From positions 1,736,001 to 1,800,000 of the forward strand of contig NC_017093.1 in NCBI RefSeq assembly GCF_000284295.1: a stretch of 64,000 nt of DNA, given 5' to 3'. The position numbers and the translations under genes were made by a program. Below the pieces are notes generated by a model. That model made no database searches, was not told the origin of the DNA, and was given only the letters and a program-made list of their open reading frames with translations. This DNA comes from Actinoplanes missouriensis 431 (GTDB taxonomy: Bacteria > Actinomycetota > Actinomycetes > Mycobacteriales > Micromonosporaceae). Below are positions 1 through 9,845 of the stretch, one piece after another; the stretch's first letter is position 1; every line of letters begins with the position of its first letter.

Positions 1-45
1 GCGGCCGACTCGGTAGCCGAACCGGCGGCCGACCCGGATCGGTAG
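1..45 (+). CDS. possible 3' end of a gene cut by the window edge
   Basis: Frame 1 is open from base 1 and ends at TAG 43-45, giving a 14-residue tail rich in Ala, Asp and Pro. In Mycobacterium the gene before rapZ is uvrC, so this could be a UvrC C-terminus, but the tail has no diagnostic motif. It may be chance. Confidence 0.25.
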   Translation, partial: AADSVAEPAADPDR

Positions 46-85
46 CGGACAGGCTGTCCGGCGGTCGGCCCGGTAGGTGTCGGCC

Positions 86-91
86 TAGGAT
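86..91 (+). promoter_or_regulatory. -10 element TAGGAT upstream of rapZ
   Basis: TAGGAT fits the actinobacterial TANNNT -10 consensus. A start near base 98 would leave a leader of about 105 bases before the proposed GTG at 205. No clear -35 is visible. Confidence 0.35.
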
Positions 92-204
92 GTTGTGTCC
101 GCTTGGTTGTGGTGCGAGGCGCCCGGGCGAGGCGCTCAGGTGAGCGGCCGCCGCGGCGCTCGGCCGGGCGGAAATCGATGCAGGAACCGGCGCGGGAGGC
201 GTGC

Positions 205-1092
205 GTGGACGAGATAGTGGAACCCGATGAGGCCGGTACCGACCTGGTGGTGGTCACCGGACTCTCCGGCGGTGGGCGCAGCACGGTGGCCCGCGCGCTG
301 GAGAACGTCGGCTTCTACGTGGTCGACAACCTGCCGCAGGCCCTGATGCTGGAGATGGCGGAGCTGGCGTTCGCGGCCGGTGGCGCGGCCCGCCGTACCG
401 CGATGGTGCTGGACGTCCGCAGCCGCGCGTTCTCCACCGACCTGGCCGGCGCGGTCCGTGAGCTCAAGGAGCGCGGCTTCTCGCCGCGCGTGGTGTTCGT
501 GGACGCCGACGACGAGGTGCTGATCCGGCGGTTCGAGTCGGTGCGGCGCTCGCACCCGCTGCAGGGCGACGGGCGGCTCGCCGACGGGATCGCGGCCGAG
601 CGCAAGCTGCTCGAGGAGGCCCGCGACCAGGCCGACGTGATCATCGATACCAGTCACCTGAACGTGAACCAGCTGCGCCGCCGGGTCGAGGAGCTGTTCA
701 GCGGCGACGACTCGCGCCGGCTGCGGATCACGGTGCTGTCGTTCGGTTTCAAGTACGGCCTGCCGCCCGACGCCGACTACGTGCTGGACGCCCGGTTCCT
801 GCCGAACCCGTTCTGGGTCCCCGAGCTGCGTGAGCACACCGGCCTGGAGGAGGGCGTGAGCAGTTACGTCCTGGGCCAGGAGGGCGCCGGCGAGTTCGTC
901 GGGACGTACGCCGGGCTGATCGCGGCGACCGCGCCGGGCTTCGAGCGCGAGGGCAAGCGGTACCTGACCGTCGCCATCGGCTGCACCGGCGGCAAGCACC
1001 GCAGCGTCGCGATCGCCGAGGAGCTCACCGCGCGGCTGAACGGGATGCGTCTTTCCGCCCATACCTCGCACCGCGATCTGGGGCGCGAGTGA
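205..1092 (+). CDS. rapZ: RapZ family nucleotide-binding protein
   Basis: RapZ/YvcJ family P-loop protein, 295 aa from this start. A Walker A motif GLSGGGRS lies at about residues 19-26 and the conserved C-terminal GCTGGKHRSV segment near residue 270. In E. coli RapZ is an RNA adaptor controlling glucosamine-6-phosphate synthase; the actinobacterial role is less clear and probably links to amino-sugar metabolism. I chose GTG 205 because GGGAGG ends 5 bases upstream and the length then matches the family; ATG 178 is the alternative. First gene of rapZ-yvcK-whiA; the stop overlaps the yvcK GTG by 4 bases, implying translational coupling. Confidence 0.93.
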   Translation: MDEIVEPDEAGTDLVVVTGLSGGGRSTVARALENVGFYVVDNLPQALMLEMAELAFAAGGAARRTAMVLDVRSRAFSTDLAGAVRELKERGFSPRVVFVDADDEVLIRRFESVRRSHPLQGDGRLADGIAAERKLLEEARDQADVIIDTSHLNVNQLRRRVEELFSGDDSRRLRITVLSFGFKYGLPPDADYVLDARFLPNPFWVPELREHTGLEEGVSSYVLGQEGAGEFVGTYAGLIAATAPGFEREGKRYLTVAIGCTGGKHRSVAIAEELTARLNGMRLSAHTSHRDLGRE

Positions 1093-2096
1093 CGGGGGCG
1101 ACTCCGACCCGGGTGGTGGCGTTCGGCGGCGGGCACGGCTTGAGCGCCTCGCTGCGGGCGCTGCGGCGCTGTGCCCGGGACCTGGAGCTGGACATCACGG
1201 CGATAGTGACCGTGGGTGACGACGGCGGGTCCAGCGGCCGCCTGCGGGCAGAACGCGACGCGCTGCTGCCGCCGGGCGACCTGCGCCAGGCGCTCGCCGC
1301 GCTGGCCGACGACCACCCGACCACGCGGCGCACGGCGAGCCTGATGCAGCACCGGTTCGCCGCGATGCCGGCGCAGCGGCGGACGCCGGATGCCGAGCGG
1401 CGCGCCGACCGGTCGCCGGACGGCCTGGCCGGGCACGCCGTGGGCAACCTGCTGCTGCTCGGACTGATCGAGATGCTCGGCGACCCGGTGCTGGCCCTGG
1501 ACCACGCCGCCCAGATGGTCGGCGCGCGCGGCCGGGTGCTGCCGATGGCGCTGCACGCGGTGGGCATCGAGGCGGACATGGTGGGACCGGCGGGCGAGGC
1601 GGTGACCGTGCGTGGTCAGCACGCGGTCGCGGTGGCGGACGGCCGGGTGACCGCGCTGCGGCTCCATCCGGCGAACCCGCCGGCCTGTCCGGAGGCGCTC
1701 GCCGCGGTCCGCGAGGCCGACTGGCTGATCTTCGGGCCGGGCTCCTGGTACACCAGCGTGCTGCCGCACCTGCTGGTCCCGGACCTGGCCGCGGCGATCG
1801 TGGCGAGCCCGGCCCGCCGGCTGGTCACGCTCAACCTCAGCGCGGACAAGGAGACGTCCGGGCTGTCCACCGCTGATCACCTCGCCGCGCTGCACTGGTA
1901 CCTCCCCGAGCTCCGGGTCGACGCGGTGCTGGCGGACGCCAAGTGGGCGGGGGAACCGGAACCGGTCCGGGCCGCCGCGCAGGCGCTCGGAGCGGAGCTG
2001 GTCCTGGCCCCCGTCGCCGTTGCGGACGGCAGCCCACGGCATGATCCTGAGTCGTTGGGTGTTGCACTGGTGCCAGTATTGGGCTCCGCTCGTTAG
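1089..2096 (+). CDS. yvcK: gluconeogenesis factor YvcK (UDP-sugar-binding)
   Basis: CofD-like YvcK/CuvA protein, 335 aa. The glycine-rich GGGHGL loop is at residues 13-18 and GDDGGSSGR at 43-51, the nucleotide-binding signature of the family. In Bacillus and mycobacteria YvcK binds UDP-GlcNAc and supports cell-wall synthesis and growth on gluconeogenic carbon. It starts with GTG inside the rapZ stop (GTGA overlap) and is followed 65 bases later by whiA, the usual rapZ-yvcK-whiA trio. Confidence 0.93.
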   Translation: MTGATPTRVVAFGGGHGLSASLRALRRCARDLELDITAIVTVGDDGGSSGRLRAERDALLPPGDLRQALAALADDHPTTRRTASLMQHRFAAMPAQRRTPDAERRADRSPDGLAGHAVGNLLLLGLIEMLGDPVLALDHAAQMVGARGRVLPMALHAVGIEADMVGPAGEAVTVRGQHAVAVADGRVTALRLHPANPPACPEALAAVREADWLIFGPGSWYTSVLPHLLVPDLAAAIVASPARRLVTLNLSADKETSGLSTADHLAALHWYLPELRVDAVLADAKWAGEPEPVRAAAQALGAELVLAPVAVADGSPRHDPESLGVALVPVLGSAR

Positions 2097-2161
2097 TTAC
2101 TGGCGTAGTGCGACACACACTGAGGCTCAGTTCAAGATCCGGCGCATGAGGTGACGAGACG

Positions 2162-3142
2162 ATGGCGATGACGGCAGCGGTCAAGGACGAGCTGAGCCGG
2201 GTCGACGTGCCCAAGCCCTGCTGCCGGCGGGCCGAGATGGCGGCCCTGTTGCGGTTCGCCGGCGGCCTGCACATCGTGTCCGGGCGGGTCGTGGTCGAGG
2301 CCGAGCTGGACACCGGCGCGGTCGCGCGGCGCCTGCGGCGGGAGATCGCGGACGTGTACGGCTACCCGAGCGAGGTGCACGTGCTGGCCTCCGGCGGCCT
2401 GCGCAAGGGCAGCCACTACATCGTGCGGATCGTCAAGGACGGCGAGGTGCTGGCCCGGCAGACCGGTCTGCTGGACGTCCGCGGGCGTCCGGTGCGCGGC
2501 CTGCCGCAGCACGTGGTGAACGGCAACGTCTGCTGCTCGGTGGCGGCGTGGCGGGGCGCGTTCATGGCGCACGGCTCGCTCACCGAGCCGGGCCGCTCCA
2601 GCGCCCTGGAGATCACCTGCCCGGGCCCGGAGGCGGCGCTCGCCCTGCGCGGCGCGGCCCGGCGGATCGGGATCACCGCGAAGGAGCGCGAGGTCCGCGG
2701 GGTGGACCGTGTGGTGATCAAGGACGGCGACGCGATCGCGGCTCTGCTCACCCGGATCGGCGCGCACTCCAGCGTGCTGGCCTGGGAGGAGCGCCGGGTC
2801 CGGCGCGAGGTGCGCGCCACCGCGAACCGGCTGGCGAACTTCGACGACGCGAACCTGCGCCGGTCCGCGCGGGCGGCGGTCGCGGCCGCGGCCCGGGTCA
2901 CCCGCGCCCTGGAGATCCTCGCCGACGACGCGCCGAACCACCTGACCTCGGCCGGCCGGCTGCGGCTGGAGCACCGGCAGGCCTCGCTGGAGGAGCTCGG
3001 CGCGCTCGCCGACCCGCCGCTGACCAAGGACGCGATCGCCGGTCGGATCCGGCGGCTGCTCGCGCTCGCTGACAAGCGTGCCCGTGATCTCGGCATTCCG
3101 GACACCGAAGCGGCCGTGACCCCGGAGATGATGGCCTGCTAG
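2162..3142 (+). CDS. whiA: sporulation/cell division regulator WhiA
   Basis: WhiA, 326 aa: an N-terminal LAGLIDADG-like domain with the conserved KDELSR start and [16 protein letters not shown] segment, and a C-terminal helix-turn-helix. In Streptomyces WhiA works with WhiB to switch on septation genes. The ATG at 2162 follows GAGGTG about 8 bases upstream; a second ATG at 2168 is possible. Third gene of the conserved trio, with a short non-overlapping gap that could carry its own promoter. Confidence 0.95.
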   Translation: MAMTAAVKDELSRVDVPKPCCRRAEMAALLRFAGGLHIVSGRVVVEAELDTGAVARRLRREIADVYGYPSEVHVLASGGLRKGSHYIVRIVKDGEVLARQTGLLDVRGRPVRGLPQHVVNGNVCCSVAAWRGAFMAHGSLTEPGRSSALEITCPGPEAALALRGAARRIGITAKEREVRGVDRVVIKDGDAIAALLTRIGAHSSVLAWEERRVRREVRATANRLANFDDANLRRSARAAVAAAARVTRALEILADDAPNHLTSAGRLRLEHRQASLEELGALADPPLTKDAIAGRIRRLLALADKRARDLGIPDTEAAVTPEMMAC

Positions 3143-4424
<1,282 letters not shown>

Positions 4425-4430
4425 TCTACC

Positions 4431-5627
4431 TTGAAGACTCTCGACGACTTGCTCGGCGAGGGTGTCTCGGGTCGGCGCGTCCTGGTGCGCGCCGACCTGA
4501 ACGTCCCGTTCGACAAGAACAACCCGGGAGTTATCAGCGACGACGGCCGCGCCCGCGCGGTGCTGCCGACGCTGATCGCTCTGCGTGACGCGGGCGCCCG
4601 CGTCATCGTCATGTCGCACCTGGGCCGCCCGAAGGGCGAGCCGGACCCCAAGTTCACCCTCGCGCCGGTGGCCACGCGACTGGGCGAGCTGCTCGGCTCG
4701 CCGGTGGCCTTCGCCGAGGACACCGTCGGCGCCTCCGCTTCGGCCGCTGCCGAGGCTCTCGCCGACGGGCAGGTCCTCCTCCTGGAGAACCTGCGGTTCA
4801 ACAAGGGCGAGACCTCGAAGGACGACGCCGAGCGCGGCGCCTTCGCCGACGAGCTGGCGAAGCTCGCGGACTTCTACGTCGATGACGCCTTCGGTGCGGT
4901 GCACCGCAAGCACGCGTCGGTGTACGACGTCGCCGCCCGTCTCCCGCACTACGCCGGCGGTCTCGTCCTCACCGAGGTCGACGTCCTCAAGAAGGTGTCG
5001 GAGAGCCCGGAGCAGCCCTACGTCGTCGTCCTCGGCGGCTCCAAGGTCTCCGACAAGCTCGCCGTCATCCAGGCGCTGCTGCCGAAGGTGGACAAGCTGC
5101 TCGTCGGTGGCGGCATGTGCTTCACCTTCCTCAAGGCCCAGGGGTACGAGGTGGGCAAGTCCCTCCTCGAGGACGAGATGGTCTCCGTCTGTGCCGACTT
5201 GCTGGCACAGGCCGACGGCCGGATCGTCCTGCCCGTCGACGTCGTCGCGGCCACCGAGTTCTCAGCGGATGCCACGCACGATGTCGTCGATGCCTCGGCC
5301 ATCCCGGCCGACCGCCTCGGTCTCGACATCGGCCCTCGCTCGACGGCGCTGTTCGCCGACGCGATTGCCGGCGCCAAGACGGTCTTCTGGAACGGCCCGA
5401 TGGGCGTCTTCGAGCTCGCCCCGTTCGCCGCCGGCACCCGCGGCGTCGCCGAGGCGATCACCAAGATCGACGGCTTCTCGGTCGTCGGCGGCGGTGACTC
5501 GGCCGCGGCGGTGCGCACCCTCGGCCTGGACGAGTCGGCGTTCGGCCACATCTCCACCGGCGGGGGCGCGTCCCTGGAGTACCTCGAAGGCAAGACGCTG
5601 CCGGGCGTCGCCGCACTGGAGAAGTGA
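4431..5627 (+). CDS. pgk: phosphoglycerate kinase
   Basis: Transfers phosphate from 1,3-bisphosphoglycerate to ADP. 398 aa, full length, with the N-terminal RADLNVPF substrate loop, SHLGRPKG and the C-terminal nucleotide-site segment [10 protein letters not shown] followed by GGGDSAAAV. The start is TTG 4431, six bases after the gap stop; the family N-terminus (TLDDL) fits it. The stop overlaps the tpiA start by one base (TGATG). Confidence 0.98.
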   Translation: MKTLDDLLGEGVSGRRVLVRADLNVPFDKNNPGVISDDGRARAVLPTLIALRDAGARVIVMSHLGRPKGEPDPKFTLAPVATRLGELLGSPVAFAEDTVGASASAAAEALADGQVLLLENLRFNKGETSKDDAERGAFADELAKLADFYVDDAFGAVHRKHASVYDVAARLPHYAGGLVLTEVDVLKKVSESPEQPYVVVLGGSKVSDKLAVIQALLPKVDKLLVGGGMCFTFLKAQGYEVGKSLLEDEMVSVCADLLAQADGRIVLPVDVVAATEFSADATHDVVDASAIPADRLGLDIGPRSTALFADAIAGAKTVFWNGPMGVFELAPFAAGTRGVAEAITKIDGFSVVGGGDSAAAVRTLGLDESAFGHISTGGGASLEYLEGKTLPGVAALEK

Positions 5628-6412
5628 TGACGACCCGTAAGCCGATCATTGCCGGCAACTGGAAGATGAACCTCAACCACTTCGAGGCCATCCTCCTGGT
5701 CCGCAAGCTGGCCGAGCACCTGAACGCCGCGCAGCTCGACGCCGTCGAGACCGTGGTGCTGCCGCCCTTCACCGACCTGCGCAGCGTGCAGGCCGCGGTC
5801 GAGGACGACAAGCTGAACATCAAGTTCGGCGCTCAGGACGTCTCGCAGCACGTGTCCGGCGCGTACACCGGGGAGATCTCCGGCGGCATGCTGGCGAAGC
5901 TGGGCTGCTCCTACGTGGTGATCGGGCACTCCGAGCGCCGCGAGTACCACAACGAGACCGACGAGCTGATCAACGCGAAGATCAAGGCGGCCTTCGCGGC
6001 CGGCCTCACCCCGATCTTCTGCGTCGGCGAGGGTCTTTCGGTACGCGAGGAGTCCGCGCACGTGGGCCACTGCACGGCGCAGGTCGACGCGGGCCTGGAC
6101 GGGCTCAAGGAAGACCAGATCAAGCAGATCGTCATCGCGTACGAGCCGGTCTGGGCGATCGGCACCGGCAAGACCGCGACGCCGGACGACGCTCAGGAGG
6201 TCTGCGGCGCGATCCGTGCGCGGCTCGCCGAGAAGTTCGGCGCCGACGTGGCCGACGCGGTCCGCATCCAGTACGGCGGCTCGGTCAAAGCAGGCAACAT
6301 CGCCTCGATCATGGCGCAGCCGGACGTGGACGGCGCTCTGGTCGGCGGCGCGGCCCTGGACGCCGAGGGCTTCGCCTCGATCGTGCGCTTCCCGGAGCAC
6401 GTGGCACGCTGA
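5627..6412 (+). CDS. tpiA: triosephosphate isomerase
   Basis: Interconverts dihydroxyacetone phosphate and glyceraldehyde-3-phosphate. 261 aa TIM barrel with the N-terminal GNWKMN (active Lys), IGHSERR (catalytic His101), [11 protein letters not shown] (catalytic Glu173) and the phosphate-binding YGGSV. I prefer ATG 5627, spaced 5 bases from GGAG, over the GTG one codon earlier. Last gene of the operon; a perfect hairpin follows at 6431-6459. Confidence 0.98.
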   Translation: MTTRKPIIAGNWKMNLNHFEAILLVRKLAEHLNAAQLDAVETVVLPPFTDLRSVQAAVEDDKLNIKFGAQDVSQHVSGAYTGEISGGMLAKLGCSYVVIGHSERREYHNETDELINAKIKAAFAAGLTPIFCVGEGLSVREESAHVGHCTAQVDAGLDGLKEDQIKQIVIAYEPVWAIGTGKTATPDDAQEVCGAIRARLAEKFGADVADAVRIQYGGSVKAGNIASIMAQPDVDGALVGGAALDAEGFASIVRFPEHVAR

Positions 6413-6430
6413 CAGTCAGGAACAACGTGC

Positions 6431-6459
6431 GTGCCCGGCCGTAACAAACGGCCGGGCAC
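6431..6459 (+). terminator. hairpin terminator after tpiA
   Basis: Perfect 12-bp inverted repeat (GTGCCCGGCCGT and its complement) with loop AACAA. There is no T tract, as is common in actinobacterial terminators. It lies just before the secG promoter. Confidence 0.7.
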
Positions 6460-6463
6460 CCGC

Positions 6464-6469
6464 TATTGT
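6464..6469 (+). promoter_or_regulatory. candidate -10 TATTGT for secG
   Basis: TATTGT directly after the tpiA hairpin is the best promoter hexamer before secG, giving a leader of roughly 35 bases that contains the GAGAGGA ribosome site. Confidence 0.45.
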
Positions 6470-6510
6470 GGGACGGCTTGCTGTGCCCTTCGAGAGGAAT
6501 GATCCCGACC

Positions 6511-6762
6511 ATGCCGATCGCGTTCGCTTACACGTTGATCGTGTTGCTGATCATCACCAGCATTCTGCTGACCCTGCTGATCCTGCTGCACCGCGGCAAG
6601 GGCGGCGGCATGTCGAGCATGTTCGGTGGCGGCGTGACCTCGAGCCTGGCCGGTTCCTCGGTCGCCGAGAAGAACCTGGACCGGTACACCGTGCTGGTGG
6701 GCATCATCTGGTTCGCCTGCATCGTCGGGCTCGGCTTCTGGCTCAAGCTTCAGCTGGCATGA
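6511..6762 (+). CDS. secG: preprotein translocase subunit SecG
   Basis: Small membrane subunit of SecYEG, 83 aa from ATG 6511. Two membrane helices (about residues 3-23 and 54-76) flank the conserved HRGKGGGMSSMFGGG loop, the SecG hallmark. GAGAGGA ends 12 bases before this ATG; ATG 6499 lies too close to it, though a start there (four residues longer) cannot be excluded. Position after tpiA is conserved in actinobacteria. Confidence 0.92.
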   Translation: MPIAFAYTLIVLLIITSILLTLLILLHRGKGGGMSSMFGGGVTSSLAGSSVAEKNLDRYTVLVGIIWFACIVGLGFWLKLQLA

Positions 6763-6813
6763 CAGCACACGGGGCGCTGGCTTCCTGACTCGCGCCTTCA
6801 GTCGTACAATCTG

Positions 6814-6848
6814 CCGCGCGGCCGGTTTTTCCGGCCGCGCGGTTTTTT
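6814..6848 (+). terminator. strong Rho-independent terminator after secG
   Basis: Perfect 12-bp GC-only stem (CCGCGCGGCCGG) with loop TTTTT, followed by six T. This is the only textbook intrinsic terminator with a T tract in the window. Confidence 0.92.
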
Positions 6849-6874
6849 GTCCTCGCCGTCCGTTTTTCATCTGT

Positions 6875-6918
6875 TTGTTTCGGGTGATCTCTGTTTGCCT
6901 TGAGCGATCTCGAAACAA
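6875..6918. promoter_or_regulatory. long inverted repeat upstream of rbpA
   Basis: TTGTTTCG-GGT-GATC at 6875-6889 is mirrored by GATC-T-CGAAACAA at 6906-6918, so 12 bases per arm pair around small internal differences. AT-rich arms in a GC-rich genome, 50 bases before rbpA, suggest an operator or structured leader. No known factor is recognised. Confidence 0.5.
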
Positions 6919-6969
6919 GACCCCCGCAGGGACGGCTCTCAGAGGCCCCTCGAGACAGGAGTGACGTCC

Positions 6970-7311
6970 GTGTCCAGTGGCAGCGCTATCCGCGGCAGCC
7001 GGGTCGGGTCCAGCCCGATGCGGCCCGACGAGCGCACCGAACCAGCACCGCGCCGGCAGATCACGTATTTCTGCGCGGCCGGTCACGACAGCCAGATCTG
7101 GTTCGCGGCCGAGGCCGCGACACCGGAGACGTGGGACTGCCCGCGCTGCGGGCAGCCGGCCGGCCTCGACGGGGCGAACCCGCCGGGCCGCTCGCGCGTC
7201 GAGCCGTACAAGTCGCATCTCGCGTATGTGAAGGAGCGCCGCAGCGAGGAGGACGCTCAGGCGATCCTCGCCGAGGCGCTCGCCAAGCTCCGCCAGCGAC
7301 GCGGAGAGTGA
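6970..7311 (+). CDS. rbpA: RNA polymerase-binding protein RbpA
   Basis: RbpA binds RNA polymerase and the principal sigma factor and stimulates open-complex formation. 113 aa. A zinc-ribbon-like core (ITYFCAAGHD and WDCPRCGQ) supplies Cys and His ligands, followed by the basic/YKSHLAYVKERRS region and a C-terminal sigma-interacting helix. GTG 6970 is chosen because AGGAG lies 9 bases upstream; GTG 6961 directly abuts it. The gene follows secG behind a terminator and is convergent with the GNAT gene. Confidence 0.9.
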   Translation: MSSGSAIRGSRVGSSPMRPDERTEPAPRRQITYFCAAGHDSQIWFAAEAATPETWDCPRCGQPAGLDGANPPGRSRVEPYKSHLAYVKERRSEEDAQAILAEALAKLRQRRGE

Positions 7312-7317
7312 TCCTCG

Positions 7318-7341
7318 AGCCGGCCGCACGGGGGCGGCCGG

Positions 7342-7343
<2 letters not shown>
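7318..7343. terminator. bidirectional hairpin between rbpA and the GNAT gene
   Basis: Perfect 10-bp stem (AGCCGGCCGC) with a 6-base loop between convergent genes, reaching into the stop codon of the GNAT gene. Confidence 0.7.
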
Positions 7344-7935
<592 letters not shown>

Positions 7936-7941
7936 CGGGCC

Positions 7942-7947
7942 AGTGTA
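7942..7947 (-). promoter_or_regulatory. leaderless -10 TACACT for the GNAT gene
   Basis: TACACT read on the minus strand, then 6 bases, then GTG 7935: the spacing expected for a leaderless transcript. Confidence 0.55.
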
Positions 7948-7958
7948 GGAACGCCGTC

Positions 7959-8678
7959 CTAGCGGATCTCGGCGGCCGCCGCGCGGTCCAGCAACCAGAG
8001 CGTCCGGCGTACGCCGGTAGCACTCGCCGCCGGCAGATGAGCGCCCGCGTGGACGGCCCCGATCGGCTTCGCCTTGTCCGGCCCGGCCGCGATGAGCCAC
8101 ACCTCGTCGGCGCTCTGGATCGTCGACAGCGTCAGCGTGACCCGGGTGGGCGGCGGCTTCGGGCTGTCGAAGACCGCCGCGGCCGACCCCTCCGCCTGCA
8201 GACCCGGGTGCCCGGGGAAGAGCGACGCCACGTGGCCGTCTTCGCCGACGCCGAGCATCAGCACGTCGAACCGGGGGAGAGGGCTGCCGAGCTCGTCGAT
8301 GTACCGCGCGGCGGCCCCGATGGCGTCGTCGCCGTCCGGGCCGTCGGACGCCGGCATGGCGTGCACCCGGGACGGGTCCAGCGGCAGCTTGTCCAGCAGG
8401 GCCTCGCGGGCCTGCGTCTCGTTGCGGTCCGGGTCACCGGACGGCAGGAACCGCTCGTCGCCCCACCACAGGTCCACCCGGGACCAGTCGATGGCGGCCG
8501 ACGCGGGCAGCTCGCGGACCGCGTGCAGCACCTTCGCGGCGACCCGGCCGCCGGTCAGCACCACGCTCGCCGTGCCGTGCACCGCCTGCGCGTCGATGAT
8601 TTTGATGGCGAGCCGTGCCGCCACCGTCGACGCCAGGATGTCGGCGTCCGGCACCACCACGACCACGGTCTCACTCAA
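7959..8678 (-). CDS. pgl: 6-phosphogluconolactonase
   Basis: Hydrolyses 6-phosphogluconolactone, second step of the oxidative pentose phosphate pathway. 239 aa, DevB type, with VVLTGG near the start, WWGDERF and LGVGEDGHVASLFPG, the family's substrate-binding signatures. The start is TTG 8678: GAGGAG lies 6 bases upstream and the family N-terminus (SETVVVVVPD) begins there. The reading frame is open far upstream but that part overlaps opcA. Last enzyme of tkt-tal-zwf-opcA-pgl. Confidence 0.94.
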   Translation of the reverse strand: MSETVVVVVPDADILASTVAARLAIKIIDAQAVHGTASVVLTGGRVAAKVLHAVRELPASAAIDWSRVDLWWGDERFLPSGDPDRNETQAREALLDKLPLDPSRVHAMPASDGPDGDDAIGAAARYIDELGSPLPRFDVLMLGVGEDGHVASLFPGHPGLQAEGSAAAVFDSPKPPPTRVTLTLSTIQSADEVWLIAAGPDKAKPIGAVHAGAHLPAASATGVRRTLWLLDRAAAAEIR

Positions 8679-8697
8679 TGGGGTCTCCTCGTTGAAA

Positions 8698-8727
8698 GGC
8701 CGCCCGCCGCGAGTGCGGCGAGCGGCC
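8698..8727 (-). repeat. intercistronic hairpin between opcA and pgl
   Basis: 12-bp GC stem with one mismatch and a GAGT tetraloop in the 65-base gap, just upstream of the pgl ribosome site. It may tune pgl expression or mRNA decay. Confidence 0.6.
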
Positions 8728-8743
8728 CGGTCGATCTGGGTGA

Positions 8744-9730
8744 TCAGGCGGCGGCGCTTGCGGCCCGAGCCGCCAGCGCCGGGTCCTTCCAGACGTGGAC
8801 GCGCATCGGATTGCGCTTGTCCAGGTCGGGAACCCCGGCCATGGCGCCCAGCGCGTCCGCGTAGATCTGGTCGGCGTCGAGCCGGCGCAGCTCCTCGGCG
8901 AGCTCGTCGCCGACCGGCCGCTTCGGCAGCGGCATGTACCGGTCCTCCTGGCCGGTCCGGCTGAACAGCGCCGTGCCCTCCTCGCGGGTGACCCGGACGA
9001 AGTCGCCGTTCGCGCACTGCAGCTCCACCGAGTGCATCCGGGGCGCCCGGTCGGTGTGCTCCAGCACCGGCTCGATGCCGAGGCGGGACTTGAGCCAGCC
9101 CAGCATCAGCCAGGCCGTCGGGTCGTGCTGCGGCGCGACGATCCGGGCACCGGTGACCCGCGCCTCGGCGGTGTCGAACGCGCCGGCCACCAGGGTGCGC
9201 CAGAGCGTGATCCGGGTCCAGGTCAGGTCGGTGTCGCCGGGCGCGTAGTCGATCGCCCGCTGGCGCAGCGCCGCCACCGGGTCGGGCGCCTGCGCGCTGT
9301 CGGTGATCCGCCGGTCGGCGACCACGCCCAGGAAGTCGTTGGCGATCATGTTCGGCGGCTCCTCGTGCCACCAGCTGACCACCGGGACGTCCGGGGCGAG
9401 CAGCGGCATCACGACCGACTCGGCGTGCAGCGCGAGACGGCCGTACATCCGCATGACGACCGCCTCGGCCGGGCCGAGACGCCCGCCCACGACGATCTCC
9501 GCGTCCAGGCGGCTGCGGCCCTCCAGGTCGGAGCGGACCACGATGAGCAGCCGGCACGGGTGCGCGGCCGCCGCGATGGTGGCCGCCGCCTCCGCCTCGC
9601 GGACCTTCTTCTCCTCGACCACCGAGATCAGGGTGAGCGCCAGTCCGGAGGCGACGCCGCCGGCGCTGCGCCGCTCGGCGGCCAGGGCCTTGACGACCTC
9701 GTTGCCGGTGGTGTCCCAAAGGCCGATCAT
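8744..9730 (-). CDS. opcA: glucose-6-phosphate dehydrogenase assembly protein OpcA
   Basis: OpcA is an allosteric/assembly partner needed for G6PD activity in cyanobacteria and actinobacteria. 328 aa with the characteristic N-terminal MIGLWDTTGNEV and the VVSWWHEEPP segment. Start ATG 9730 overlaps the stop of a 25-codon mini-ORF (ATGA), which in turn overlaps the zwf stop. Functionally and genetically coupled to zwf. Confidence 0.94.
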   Translation of the reverse strand: MIGLWDTTGNEVVKALAAERRSAGGVASGLALTLISVVEEKKVREAEAAATIAAAAHPCRLLIVVRSDLEGRSRLDAEIVVGGRLGPAEAVVMRMYGRLALHAESVVMPLLAPDVPVVSWWHEEPPNMIANDFLGVVADRRITDSAQAPDPVAALRQRAIDYAPGDTDLTWTRITLWRTLVAGAFDTAEARVTGARIVAPQHDPTAWLMLGWLKSRLGIEPVLEHTDRAPRMHSVELQCANGDFVRVTREEGTALFSRTGQEDRYMPLPKRPVGDELAEELRRLDADQIYADALGAMAGVPDLDKRNPMRVHVWKDPALAARAASAAA

Positions 9731-9804
9731 GCTCGCCTCCACGCCCGGCCCTCGCGGGCCACCATCTCGTCCCTGTCGTCGAGGAGGTCCCCATTGGCGC
9801 TCAT
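9727..9804 (-). CDS. 25-codon mini-ORF between zwf and opcA
   Basis: Created by the duplication of the zwf 3' end. Its ATG overlaps the zwf stop and its TGA overlaps the opcA ATG, so ribosomes could reinitiate through it from zwf to opcA. Its last 14 residues copy the zwf C-terminus with one Leu-to-Val change. Probably a coupling relay, not a functional peptide. Confidence 0.4.
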   Translation of the reverse strand: MSANGDLLDDRDEMVAREGRAWRRA

Positions 9805-9845
9805 GCTCGCCTCCACGCCCGGCCCTCGCGGGCCAGCATCTCGTC
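9727..9845 (-). repeat. 45-bp direct repeat: duplicated 3' end of zwf
   Basis: Bases 9801-9845 (last codons and stop of zwf) recur at 9727-9771 with a single mismatch, offset 74 bases. The second copy ends exactly at the opcA start, so both copies carry the ATGA stop-start junction. Confidence 0.93.
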
